Shown here: positions 1 through 4,805 of the stretch, one piece after another
Layout: each line of letters opens with the position of its first letter
How positions within the stretch are numbered: position 1 is the first letter of the stretch
NCBI GenBank assembly: GCA_030706015.1
Contig: JAUZPI010000113.1
Location: 1 to 11,900, forward strand
Length of the DNA: 11,900 nt
Source: Bacillota bacterium
GTDB lineage: Bacteria > Bacillota > Clostridia > Clostridiales > Clostridiaceae
Reading direction: 5' to 3'
Position numbers and translations under genes: made by a program
The notes under the pieces: generated by a model
The model's input: the letters and a program-made list of their open reading frames with translations, nothing else
Told to the model about the DNA's origin: nothing
The model's database searches: none

Positions 1-79
1 ATTTTGGGTGATAGGTGCCTAAAGGTCTATCAACTATAACTTCAACGGTATGACCTAAAATATCATATTTATTCTCCAT
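1..79 (-). CDS. Inorganic-pyrophosphatase-like protein, N-terminal fragment (runs off left edge)
   Basis: Only the first 26 codons are present, starting at the ATG read from 79 on the - strand. They give MENKYDILGHTVEVIVDRPL followed by GTYHPK. The stretch VxVDRPLGTYHPK resembles the N-terminus of a pyrophosphatase-like protein family of Clostridia, where a VDRPLGSxHP segment begins the domain. The start is supported by an AGAGAGG ribosome-binding site on the - strand about 8 nt upstream and by a consensus extended -10 promoter further out. The catalytic acidic residues would lie beyond the window, so pyrophosphatase activity cannot be judged. It points away from the CRISPR locus and is probably part of the neighbouring chromosome. 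Confidence 0.6.
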   Translation of the reverse strand, partial: MENKYDILGHTVEVIVDRPLGTYHPK

Positions 80-120
80 AGTATTTTCCTCTCTGTATAG
101 TGCTATGTGGTTTTGTGTAA

Positions 121-129
121 ATTATAACA
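121..129 (-). promoter_or_regulatory. Extended -10 promoter for the pyrophosphatase-like gene
   Basis: Read on the - strand this is TGTTATAAT, an exact TATAAT with the TGn extension. No convincing -35 lies 16-18 bp upstream, as is common for extended -10 promoters. Transcription would start near position 114, giving a leader of about 35 nt before the ATG at 79. Confidence 0.55.
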
Positions 130-172
130 TATTTTTACTACTTCTGCAGAATTGTATTTATCCGATGACTAC

Positions 173-214
173 CAGCCGTTATCTCCCGCTTCTGTAAGCG
201 GGAGATAACGGCTG
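173..214. repeat. Perfect 19-bp hairpin, 4-nt loop
   Basis: Arms 173-191 and 196-214 are exact reverse complements around the loop CTGT. The arm is GC-rich for this AT-rich region and contains CCGTTATCTCCCGCTT. No T-run follows on either strand, so a simple intrinsic terminator is not supported. It may be a structured RNA, an end of a hairpin-using transposable element or a dispersed palindromic repeat. Confidence 0.7.
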
Positions 215-241
215 CTATGTCCCTGGATAACGATTCCTAAC

Positions 242-272
242 CTTCAGATGGGGTCCAAAACCCCACCTGAAG
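242..272. repeat. 13-bp hairpin with one mismatch
   Basis: Arms 242-254 (CTTCAGATGGGGT) and 260-272 (ACCCCACCTGAAG) pair except for A248 against C266, with the loop CCAAA. It sits 28 bp after the larger hairpin. The heptamer ATAACG plus flanking G occurs both in the 3' arm of the first hairpin and between the two, so alternative pairing is possible. No T-run follows on either strand. The rest of the 80-382 gap shows only the two promoters listed separately. Confidence 0.6.
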
Positions 273-324
273 CTAAGAACTCTGTTTATACTCTCATCAG
301 GTGCTGTATTTTTAGTATTTAATA

Positions 325-355
325 TTGATTAAAACTAATAAAGGTGTGCTAAAAT
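325..355 (+). promoter_or_regulatory. Candidate promoter of the decayed AAA-ATPase-like gene
   Basis: TTGATT at 325-330 and TAAAAT at 350-355 are separated by 19 bp. The -10 carries a TGC extension at 347-349, which partly makes up for the long spacing. It lies about 28 bp upstream of the pseudogene's ATG at 383. This is pattern recognition only. Confidence 0.4.
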
Positions 356-382
356 ATAGTTATAGAGGGGTGCGAGTGGAAA

Positions 383-802
383 ATGAAAAAGTTGCCCATT
401 GGAGTAAGTGATTTTAAAGCATTAAATATTAATCAACATAAAGATATAATGAGGGAGCAAGGTAAGTATCCAGTAATATAAAAGAAGAGTAATAGTATTA
501 ATTGATGACTGTGATATGCCGGAGCAAAGCGGATATTTAAATGATTATTATAAGCAAATTACTGAGTTTATGGGCAGGTTCTAAAAAAAGAACAGGCTAA
601 AAGCTGGTGCGGCGGCTACAATTTCGGAAACAATGAGCTATATAGTCCCTGCTTAATATTAAATTGTATAGACAGTGGTTTTGAAGTGCTTCAGCCATAT
701 CGTATAAATTCCAGCAGTGCTAATCTTATAAAGATGCTTATGGCAAAAAGTAGTGAATATGTAATAAAAGAATTAGAAGATTTAAATAGTAGATTAATAT
801 GA
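383..802 (+). pseudogene. Decayed AAA-ATPase-like / PDDEXK_9 (DUF1703) protein gene
   Basis: Three separated pieces of one family are visible. An ATG at 383 opens MKKLPIGVSDFKALN and ends at a TAA (479-481) after QGKYPVI. The family typically starts MKKLPIGI-F and has GKYPVI before its Walker B region. A second frame (about 483-584) gives VIVLIDDCDMPEQSGYLNDY, equivalent to the family's VLIDEYDTPI Walker B segment, and ends at TAA. A third frame (about 581-802) gives SWCGGYNFGNNELYSPCLIL and then PYRINSSSANLIKML. These match the family's WYNGYxFGxxxIYNPWSILN and PYWxNTSSNDLI motifs. The family protein is about 500-550 residues, so most of it has been deleted, including the Walker A region and the C-terminal nuclease. 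No function is expected. In the intact family an ATPase-like domain is joined to a PD-(D/E)XK domain of unclear role. Confidence 0.8.
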
Positions 803-975
803 TGAGGAAGACTTAGAAATGGCAGTGTGAGAGGTTTTAAAACAGATAGAAGAGATGTAGTAAAGCTGCTGTAGATCTTATGGAAAGTATAGAAATTTTC
901 TGATAAAATAATGGTATAGAGGTATGAATACAACCAATGATATTTGTCAAATGTAAATATAGAGGATGTGGTGCA

Positions 976-1851
976 ATGCCTAAGAAAAGTGTAAGAACAA
1001 TAGATGATAATTTTATAATGTCTCCTAAAAATGATTTTGTTTTCAAGTATATATTTGGTAATGAAAAGAATAAAGACCTACTAATTGTATTTTTGAGTGA
1101 CATACTGACTCTTCCAGAGGAAGAGTTTGCTGAAATAGAAATACTAAATAGCGAATTACTAAAGGAGTTTAAGGAAGATAAAAAGGGTATCCTTGATGTA
1201 AGAGTAAGAACGAAGTCAGGAAAGCAGATAGATATAGAGATTCAGGTAGTGCCAACAGAATTCATGGCTGAGCGTACTTTGTTCTATTGGAGTAAGATGT
1301 ATACAAGTCAAATAAAACCAGGTGATACCTATGATATGCTGAAGAAATGCATAACAATAAACATAGTAGACTTCAAGTGCACACCGCTAAAGAAGCTCTA
1401 CTCCAGTTATCACCTTTCAGAGGATAAAACAGGCTACAGGCTTACAGATATACTTGAGATACATTTTCTTGAGATCCCAAAACTATTTGATGAAGATATT
1501 GAAAAGGATGAAGATGATCCAGTAGTTCAATGGATGGAATTCCTAGACGCAAAATCGAAAGGAGTTATGGAGATGTTAGCTAAGAAGAATAAGCACATAA
1601 AGAAAGCTTATGACATACTGCAAATAGTTAGCAATGATGAAAAGGCTAGAATGCTTTACGAGGCTAGAGAAGCGGAAATCAGTGATCAGAAAACAAGGAT
1701 AAAGTCTGCTAAGGAAGAAGGTAAGGAAGAAGGTAAAGAAGAAGCAGCTATTAATTTCCTAAAGCTTGGAGTGAGTGAAGAGATAGTAGCTGAAGGAACA
1801 GGACTTCCATTGGAAAAAATATTAGAACTAAAAAAGAAATACCAAAACTAA
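976..1851 (+). CDS. Rpn family recombination-promoting nuclease / putative transposase (PDDEXK_2)
   Basis: This 291-residue protein belongs to the Rpn/PDDEXK_2 family, DNA endonucleases that promote RecA-independent recombination in E. coli (family knowledge). It begins with the family's hallmark MSPKNDFVFKYIFG at residues 15-28. The likely PD-(D/E)XK core is Asp74 in GILDVRV and Glu88/Gln90 in IDIEIQ. The C-terminus has the repetitive charged AKEEGKEEGKEE segment and a short helical tail, both usual for the family. The frame is open from an ATG at 937, but those 13 extra residues do not look like the family. The ATG at 976 has GAGG at 962-965, so I chose it; the ATG at 1018, directly before SPKNDF, is also possible. 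It looks full-length, unlike the decayed genes on both sides, and a terminator follows. No functional link to the CRISPR genes is visible. Confidence 0.88.
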   Translation: MPKKSVRTIDDNFIMSPKNDFVFKYIFGNEKNKDLLIVFLSDILTLPEEEFAEIEILNSELLKEFKEDKKGILDVRVRTKSGKQIDIEIQVVPTEFMAERTLFYWSKMYTSQIKPGDTYDMLKKCITINIVDFKCTPLKKLYSSYHLSEDKTGYRLTDILEIHFLEIPKLFDEDIEKDEDDPVVQWMEFLDAKSKGVMEMLAKKNKHIKKAYDILQIVSNDEKARMLYEAREAEISDQKTRIKSAKEEGKEEGKEEAAINFLKLGVSEEIVAEGTGLPLEKILELKKKYQN

Positions 1852-1860
1852 AATAGTTTA

Positions 1861-1894
1861 ATCCCTTGCATAGAACACAAGTGCAGGGGATTTT
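1861..1894 (+). terminator. Intrinsic terminator after the Rpn gene
   Basis: ATCCCTTGCA (1861-1870) pairs with TGCAGGGGAT (1882-1891), 10 bp with one G-U pair and an 11-nt loop, followed by TTTT. It lies 9 nt after the stop codon. The T-run is short but position and stem are typical. Confidence 0.7.
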
Positions 1895-1912
1895 AGATAT
1901 TGTTAATTTCAA

Positions 1913-1960
1913 ATAACCTATAGTACAGGCTTACTAAATAGCATAGGTACTATAGGTTAT
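1913..1960. repeat. Perfect 14-bp inverted repeat between convergent genes
   Basis: ATAACCTATAGTAC (1913-1926) and GTACTATAGGTTAT (1947-1960) are exact reverse complements around a 20-nt loop. It sits between the ends of the + strand Rpn gene and the - strand Uma2 remnant. Neither strand has a good T-run after it, though - strand reads into TTTG, so it could be a weak terminator for the Uma2 gene or an unrelated palindrome. Confidence 0.55.
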
Positions 1961-1978
1961 CTGCATATTTTCAGTAAT

Positions 1979-2409
1979 CTACACATCAAACAATTCTATA
2001 TCTTTTAAACATATAGTTAAGCTGTTAATGATATTTACCTTCACATCATCTTCAAAAGAGTGAATATTTTCTTTATTGAACTTGGACTAACTATTTCACA
2101 TACGAAGTCTGGTATACATACTATATTATTTCCTAACAGTTCGAATTTGTTATCACACACTATAAATAAATCCGGAACGATAGGCTTTTTCAAATCAGCA
2201 ATATTTATTGGCTCATCAGGATTGGTTAAATATAAGTCGGTCTTATCTGGAAATAACCTGCAGCTTTTTCCTTTTAAATAATTATAGAAATTATAAAAAA
2301 GTTCACTATATACAATACCATGATTTGGATGTGGTGAAGTGCTCATATACTTTACATTATTTATCCATTCTATAGTTACATTGTCACCATAATAATTTGC
2401 ATTTGACAT
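1979..2409 (-). pseudogene. Broken Uma2 family (DUF820) nuclease gene
   Basis: The N-terminal part starts at the ATG read from 2409, with GAGGTG about 6 nt upstream. It has Uma2 features: a YMSTSPHPNHGIV segment, YLKGKSCRLFPDKTDLYL, IVPDLFIVCD and PDFVCEIVSPSS. These include the first acidic positions of the PD-(D/E)XK fold. Just after SPSS the frame runs to a TGA at about 2041-2043. In another frame, ENIHSFEDDVKVNIINSLTI and CLKDIELFDV follow, ending at TAG (1981-1979). That is what the C-terminal end of a Uma2 protein looks like. The intervening core, with the rest of the catalytic motif, is missing. This indicates an internal deletion with a frameshift, so the gene should be inactive. Uma2 proteins are common multicopy putative endonucleases of uncertain role. 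Confidence 0.8.
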
Positions 2410-2500
2410 GTAAGCACCTCGCCTTTGCATTCAATACCTGCTATTTTGAATGTTTCTCAGTTATTTCTTTTAAAACCAATTAGGGTTGTTGATAGAACCT

Positions 2501-2522
2501 TTATGGTGGAATGATACCATAA
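2501..2522. repeat. 7-bp inverted repeat upstream of cas1
   Basis: TTATGGT (2501-2507) and ACCATAA (2516-2522) are exact reverse complements with 8 bp between them. The size would suit a small operator, but it is about 84 bp upstream of the candidate cas1 -35 and no regulator is known. Apart from this and the promoter, I see nothing in 2410-2693. Confidence 0.25.
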
Positions 2523-2605
2523 TTTATACTGAGATAGTGGGAAAATAGTTGAGTGTGTTTAACAAGTTATTGAGTAGACTTATAGTACCGTTAATTAATA
2601 TTGAA

Positions 2606-2633
2606 TTGATGAATAAATACAACCAAGAATAAT
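2606..2633 (+). promoter_or_regulatory. Candidate promoter of cas1-cas2-cas4
   Basis: TTGATG (2606-2611) and AATAAT (2628-2633) are spaced 16 bp, giving a start near 2640 and a leader of about 50 nt before cas1. The -35 and the following bases, TTGATGAATAAATNCANCC, recur at the CRISPR leader promoter with 17 of 19 identities. That supports a real and shared element. Confidence 0.5.
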
Positions 2634-2693
2634 CTTAAGTGAGTATGTCCATAATTTTAATAGTATCTTAATTAGGGAAGGGGAGATTTATTT

Positions 2694-3680
2694 ATGGAAT
2701 TGGTTGTTAATTCTAGAGGTGCACATATTGCTAAGGTAGATGAGAGATTTCAGATATCTGTTGGTGGGATAAAACAAGAATTTTCTAGTAAAAAGGTAGA
2801 TAAGATACTCATAACAGTATCTGTAACTATAACATCAGATGCCTTAAAATTAGCTATTGAAAATAATATTGATGTTGTATTTTTAGAGTATAATGGTAAA
2901 CCTTTTGCAAGAGTGTGGCATTCTAAATTAGGCAGTATAACCACTATAAGAAGAAAGCAATTAAAGCTTAATGAAATATCATTAGGTACAGAATTTGTTA
3001 AGGAATGGGTTACACAAAAAATAGATAATCAGATAAACCATTTGAAAAAATTAGAAACAAATAGGTCTGGTGAGAAAGTGGAGATAATTGAGCAGGCTAT
3101 AAAGAATATTGGCACACATAGGAACGAGCTAAATATGGTTGATAGTACTTCTATAGACGAAGTAAGAGGTACTATTGAGGGGCATGAAGGGCTTAGTGCC
3201 AGGATATATTTTGAGACACTTGGTAAGTTAATACCAGATAAATATCTTTTTAGCGGAAGAAGTAAAAACCCAGCTAAAGATGAATTTAACTGTATGCTTA
3301 ATTATGCTTATGGAGTTCTTTATTCTAATGTAGAGAGTGCATGTATAATAGCAGGATTAGATCCGTATATAGGAATAATGCATACTGACAACTATAATAA
3401 GACAGCATTAGTATTTGATATTATTGAAATGTATAGGGGATATATGGACGAGATAGTTTTTGGTTTGTTTTCAAGAAGGAAAGTGAAAAAAGAAATGTTC
3501 GACAAGGTTGAAGGTGGAGGCTATTGGTTAAACAAAGAAGGAAAACAGTTGCTTATAGAGTCTATCAATAACACCTTTGAAGATAAAATAAAATATAAGG
3601 GCAGGATGATAAAGCTTAGCAATATAATTCAATATGACTGTCATAATATTGCTAATAGAATCCTAAATGAGGTGTGCTGA
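2694..3680 (+). CDS. cas1: CRISPR-associated endonuclease Cas1 (type I-B locus)
   Basis: Cas1 is the metal-dependent integrase which, with Cas2, inserts new spacers at the leader end of the array. The 328-residue length is normal. The N-terminal beta domain (about 1-80) leads into the all-helical catalytic domain. The expected metal ligands are visible: Glu165 in GHEGLSARIYF, His230 in GIMHTDNY, and Asp242/Glu245 in VFDIIEMYR. The ATG at 2694 has a strong AAGGGGAG site about 8 nt upstream. It is the first gene of a tight cas1-cas2-cas4 cluster, and the cas2 start overlaps its stop by one base. In the common type I-B layout the adaptation genes lie at the end of the operon after cas3. Here they come first and are separated from the effector genes by about 250 bp. 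Confidence 0.97.
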   Translation: MELVVNSRGAHIAKVDERFQISVGGIKQEFSSKKVDKILITVSVTITSDALKLAIENNIDVVFLEYNGKPFARVWHSKLGSITTIRRKQLKLNEISLGTEFVKEWVTQKIDNQINHLKKLETNRSGEKVEIIEQAIKNIGTHRNELNMVDSTSIDEVRGTIEGHEGLSARIYFETLGKLIPDKYLFSGRSKNPAKDEFNCMLNYAYGVLYSNVESACIIAGLDPYIGIMHTDNYNKTALVFDIIEMYRGYMDEIVFGLFSRRKVKKEMFDKVEGGGYWLNKEGKQLLIESINNTFEDKIKYKGRMIKLSNIIQYDCHNIANRILNEVC

Positions 3681-3970
3681 TGCTTTATTGGGTTATGTAT
3701 GATATATCAGAAAATAAAACTAGGAACAAGGCTGTTAAGGCATGCAAAAACAAAGGATTATATAGGGTACAAAAAAGTATTTTTTTAGGTGAGCTAAATA
3801 AAAATCAGAAGGATGAACTCAAGATAATGATGGAACAGCTAGTGGATGAAGATACGGATTCTATTTATATATTCCCCACTAGCACAGACTTTATATATGA
3901 TACTGATATGATTGGAAATGGATTCGATAAGGAGCTGGTAAGCAATGCAGTTGTATCAAAATTTATTTAG
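3680..3970 (+). CDS. cas2: CRISPR-associated protein Cas2
   Basis: This small ferredoxin-like protein forms the dimer that bridges two Cas1 dimers in the spacer-integration complex. It begins MLYWVMYDISENKTRNKA, with the conserved Asp8 at the end of the first strand, then YRVQKSIFLGEL, both classic Cas2 motifs; it has 96 residues. The frame is also open from a GTG at 3674. The ATG at 3680 fits better because it overlaps the cas1 stop as TGATG and has GAGGTG at 3669-3674 placed 5 nt upstream. It also gives the usual N-terminus. The coupling suggests cas1 and cas2 are translated together. Confidence 0.96.
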   Translation: MLYWVMYDISENKTRNKAVKACKNKGLYRVQKSIFLGELNKNQKDELKIMMEQLVDEDTDSIYIFPTSTDFIYDTDMIGNGFDKELVSNAVVSKFI

Positions 3971-4556
3971 TGAATTTGAGGAATATGTTACCCCTACTGA
4001 TATTATAGAATTCATATATTGTCCAAGGTTCACTTATTTTATGAGAAACCTAGGCATAAGACAGTACGAGGAGAAACGCTTTAAAGTTCAAGTGGGGAGA
4101 GAAAAACATTTGGACAAGAAACAGCAAAATATAAAACAGATAAGAAAAAGAATCAAAGGAGTCAGTAAGGAACAAGAAAAGTATTTAGTATCTAAAAAGT
4201 ATGGACTTAAAGGAATTGTAGATGAAGTCTATCTGTTAGAGGATGGTACTTACGCTCCTTTAGATTATAAATTCGCTGAATATAAGGACAAAGAATTCGA
4301 TACCTATAAAACTCAAATGGCAATGTATTCTTTAATGCTGGAGGAAGTTTATAAAACTAATGTTAGTAAGTTTTTTCTAGTGTACCTTAGAAGTAAAAAT
4401 CTGCTTAAAGAGATTGAGTTCGATGATAAATTGAGAAAGAAATGCGTTAAATATTTAAGTGATTACAAAAAGGTGATAGCAGGATTTTATCCAAAAGCTA
4501 CAGCTAGTAAAGCTAGATGTATAGATTGTTGCTATAGAAATATTTGTGAAAAATAA
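3945..4556 (+). CDS. cas4: CRISPR-associated exonuclease Cas4
   Basis: Cas4 is a RecB-like nuclease with an iron-sulfur cluster that trims prespacers and selects and orients them by PAM. This 203-residue protein has the four expected cluster cysteines, Cys26 in IYCPRF and Cys192, Cys195 and Cys201 near the C-terminus (RCIDCCYRNIC), plus an extra Cys196. The RecB core is visible as GIVDEVYL, then PLDYKFAEY (a DxK variant of the usual ExK) and the QMAMYSLMLEE motif. The start at 3945 overlaps the end of cas2 by 26 bp and has AAGGAG at 3929-3934. The stop codon lies inside the T-tract region of a terminator that serves the opposite strand. Confidence 0.95.
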   Translation: MQLYQNLFSEFEEYVTPTDIIEFIYCPRFTYFMRNLGIRQYEEKRFKVQVGREKHLDKKQQNIKQIRKRIKGVSKEQEKYLVSKKYGLKGIVDEVYLLEDGTYAPLDYKFAEYKDKEFDTYKTQMAMYSLMLEEVYKTNVSKFFLVYLRSKNLLKEIEFDDKLRKKCVKYLSDYKKVIAGFYPKATASKARCIDCCYRNICEK

Positions 4557-4590
4557 AAAAAGACTGCCTAGAGAAAATTATAAGGCAGTC
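4549..4590 (-). terminator. Strong intrinsic terminator of the - strand small RNA
   Basis: GACTGCCT (4583-4590 read on - strand) and AGGCAGTC (4562-4569) form a perfect 8-bp stem with a 13-nt loop. On the - strand it is followed at once by TTTTTTTATTTTT (4561-4549), a textbook terminator. On the + strand the same stem is followed only by ATCCTTATTTT, so it may end cas1-cas2-cas4 transcripts less efficiently. No protein gene on the - strand nearby explains it. Confidence 0.75.
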
Positions 4591-4667
4591 ATCCTTATTT
4601 TAGTGGAGAATTACAATAAATAGATATTATGTTTCAATACTTGTTATAAGGTAATAAAATTATCGAC
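4555..4667 (-). ncRNA. Candidate crRNA-like regulatory RNA (CreR/CreA-type) upstream of cas8b
   Basis: Read on the - strand, positions 4667-4631 are a degenerate CRISPR repeat. It has about 21 of 36 identities and ends in ATTGAAAC, the exact 3' octamer of the array repeat that becomes the crRNA 5' tag. A guide follows from 4630, beginning ATAATATCTATTTATT. Positions 4607-4591 (TCCACTAAAATAAGGAT) match the repeat interior TCCAGTAGAATAAGGAT at 15 of 17. A strong terminator follows. The first 16 guide bases match 4742-4727 on the - strand, upstream of cas8b, except at positions 6 and 12. This is the architecture of the known crRNA-resembling Cas regulators, which direct Cascade to repress a promoter without cleavage because pairing is short. 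The RNA's own promoter is not clear; a weak TTGTCC (4710-4705) with AATATT (4686-4681) is possible. The sequence matches are seen directly; transcription and function are inferred. Confidence 0.6.
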
Positions 4668-4714
4668 AATATTGTGGTAAAATATTCATATGAAGTTATT
4701 AATAGGACAAGTTG

Positions 4715-4745
4715 TTGACGAAAATTAATATATAGAAATTATTAA
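4715..4745 (+). promoter_or_regulatory. Putative cas8b-operon promoter overlapped by the guide target
   Basis: TTGACG (4715-4720) is a good -35. The -10 is poor: ATTATT at 17 bp spacing or TATTAA at 19 bp are the best options. The guide of the - strand RNA matches 4742-4720, which covers the spacer and -10 region. The three bases 5' of that match on the - strand (4745-4743) read TTA and would take the PAM position. A Cascade R-loop here would block transcription toward cas8b. Confidence 0.4.
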
Positions 4746-4805
4746 AGAATAGAATATTAGAATATGAACATACTAATGATGAAGGGTAAAGTTGGAGGTG
4801 ATTAA

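Noticed and set aside
803..975. Search for a further gene remnant between the first pseudogene and the Rpn gene
   Set aside because: Short stop-interrupted pieces only; no segment could be assigned to a family with any confidence.
691..1103. Two hydrophobic open frames on the - strand that look like membrane proteins
   Set aside because: They are antisense to the AAA-ATPase-like remnant and the Rpn gene; no ribosome-binding site or family similarity is visible.
2636..2652. CTTAAGTGAGTATGTCC before cas1 resembles the first half of the repeat
   Set aside because: It needs a gap, matches only about 14 of 18, and lacks the ATTGAAAC tag end and any second copy, so it is not a convincing repeat remnant.
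4621..4805. Possible CreT-type toxin RNA or small ORF paired with the crRNA-like RNA
   Set aside because: No short ORF with its own ribosome-binding site was found in the gap; the first strong site (GGAGGTG) belongs to cas8b, so a plain regulator fits better than a toxin-antitoxin pair.
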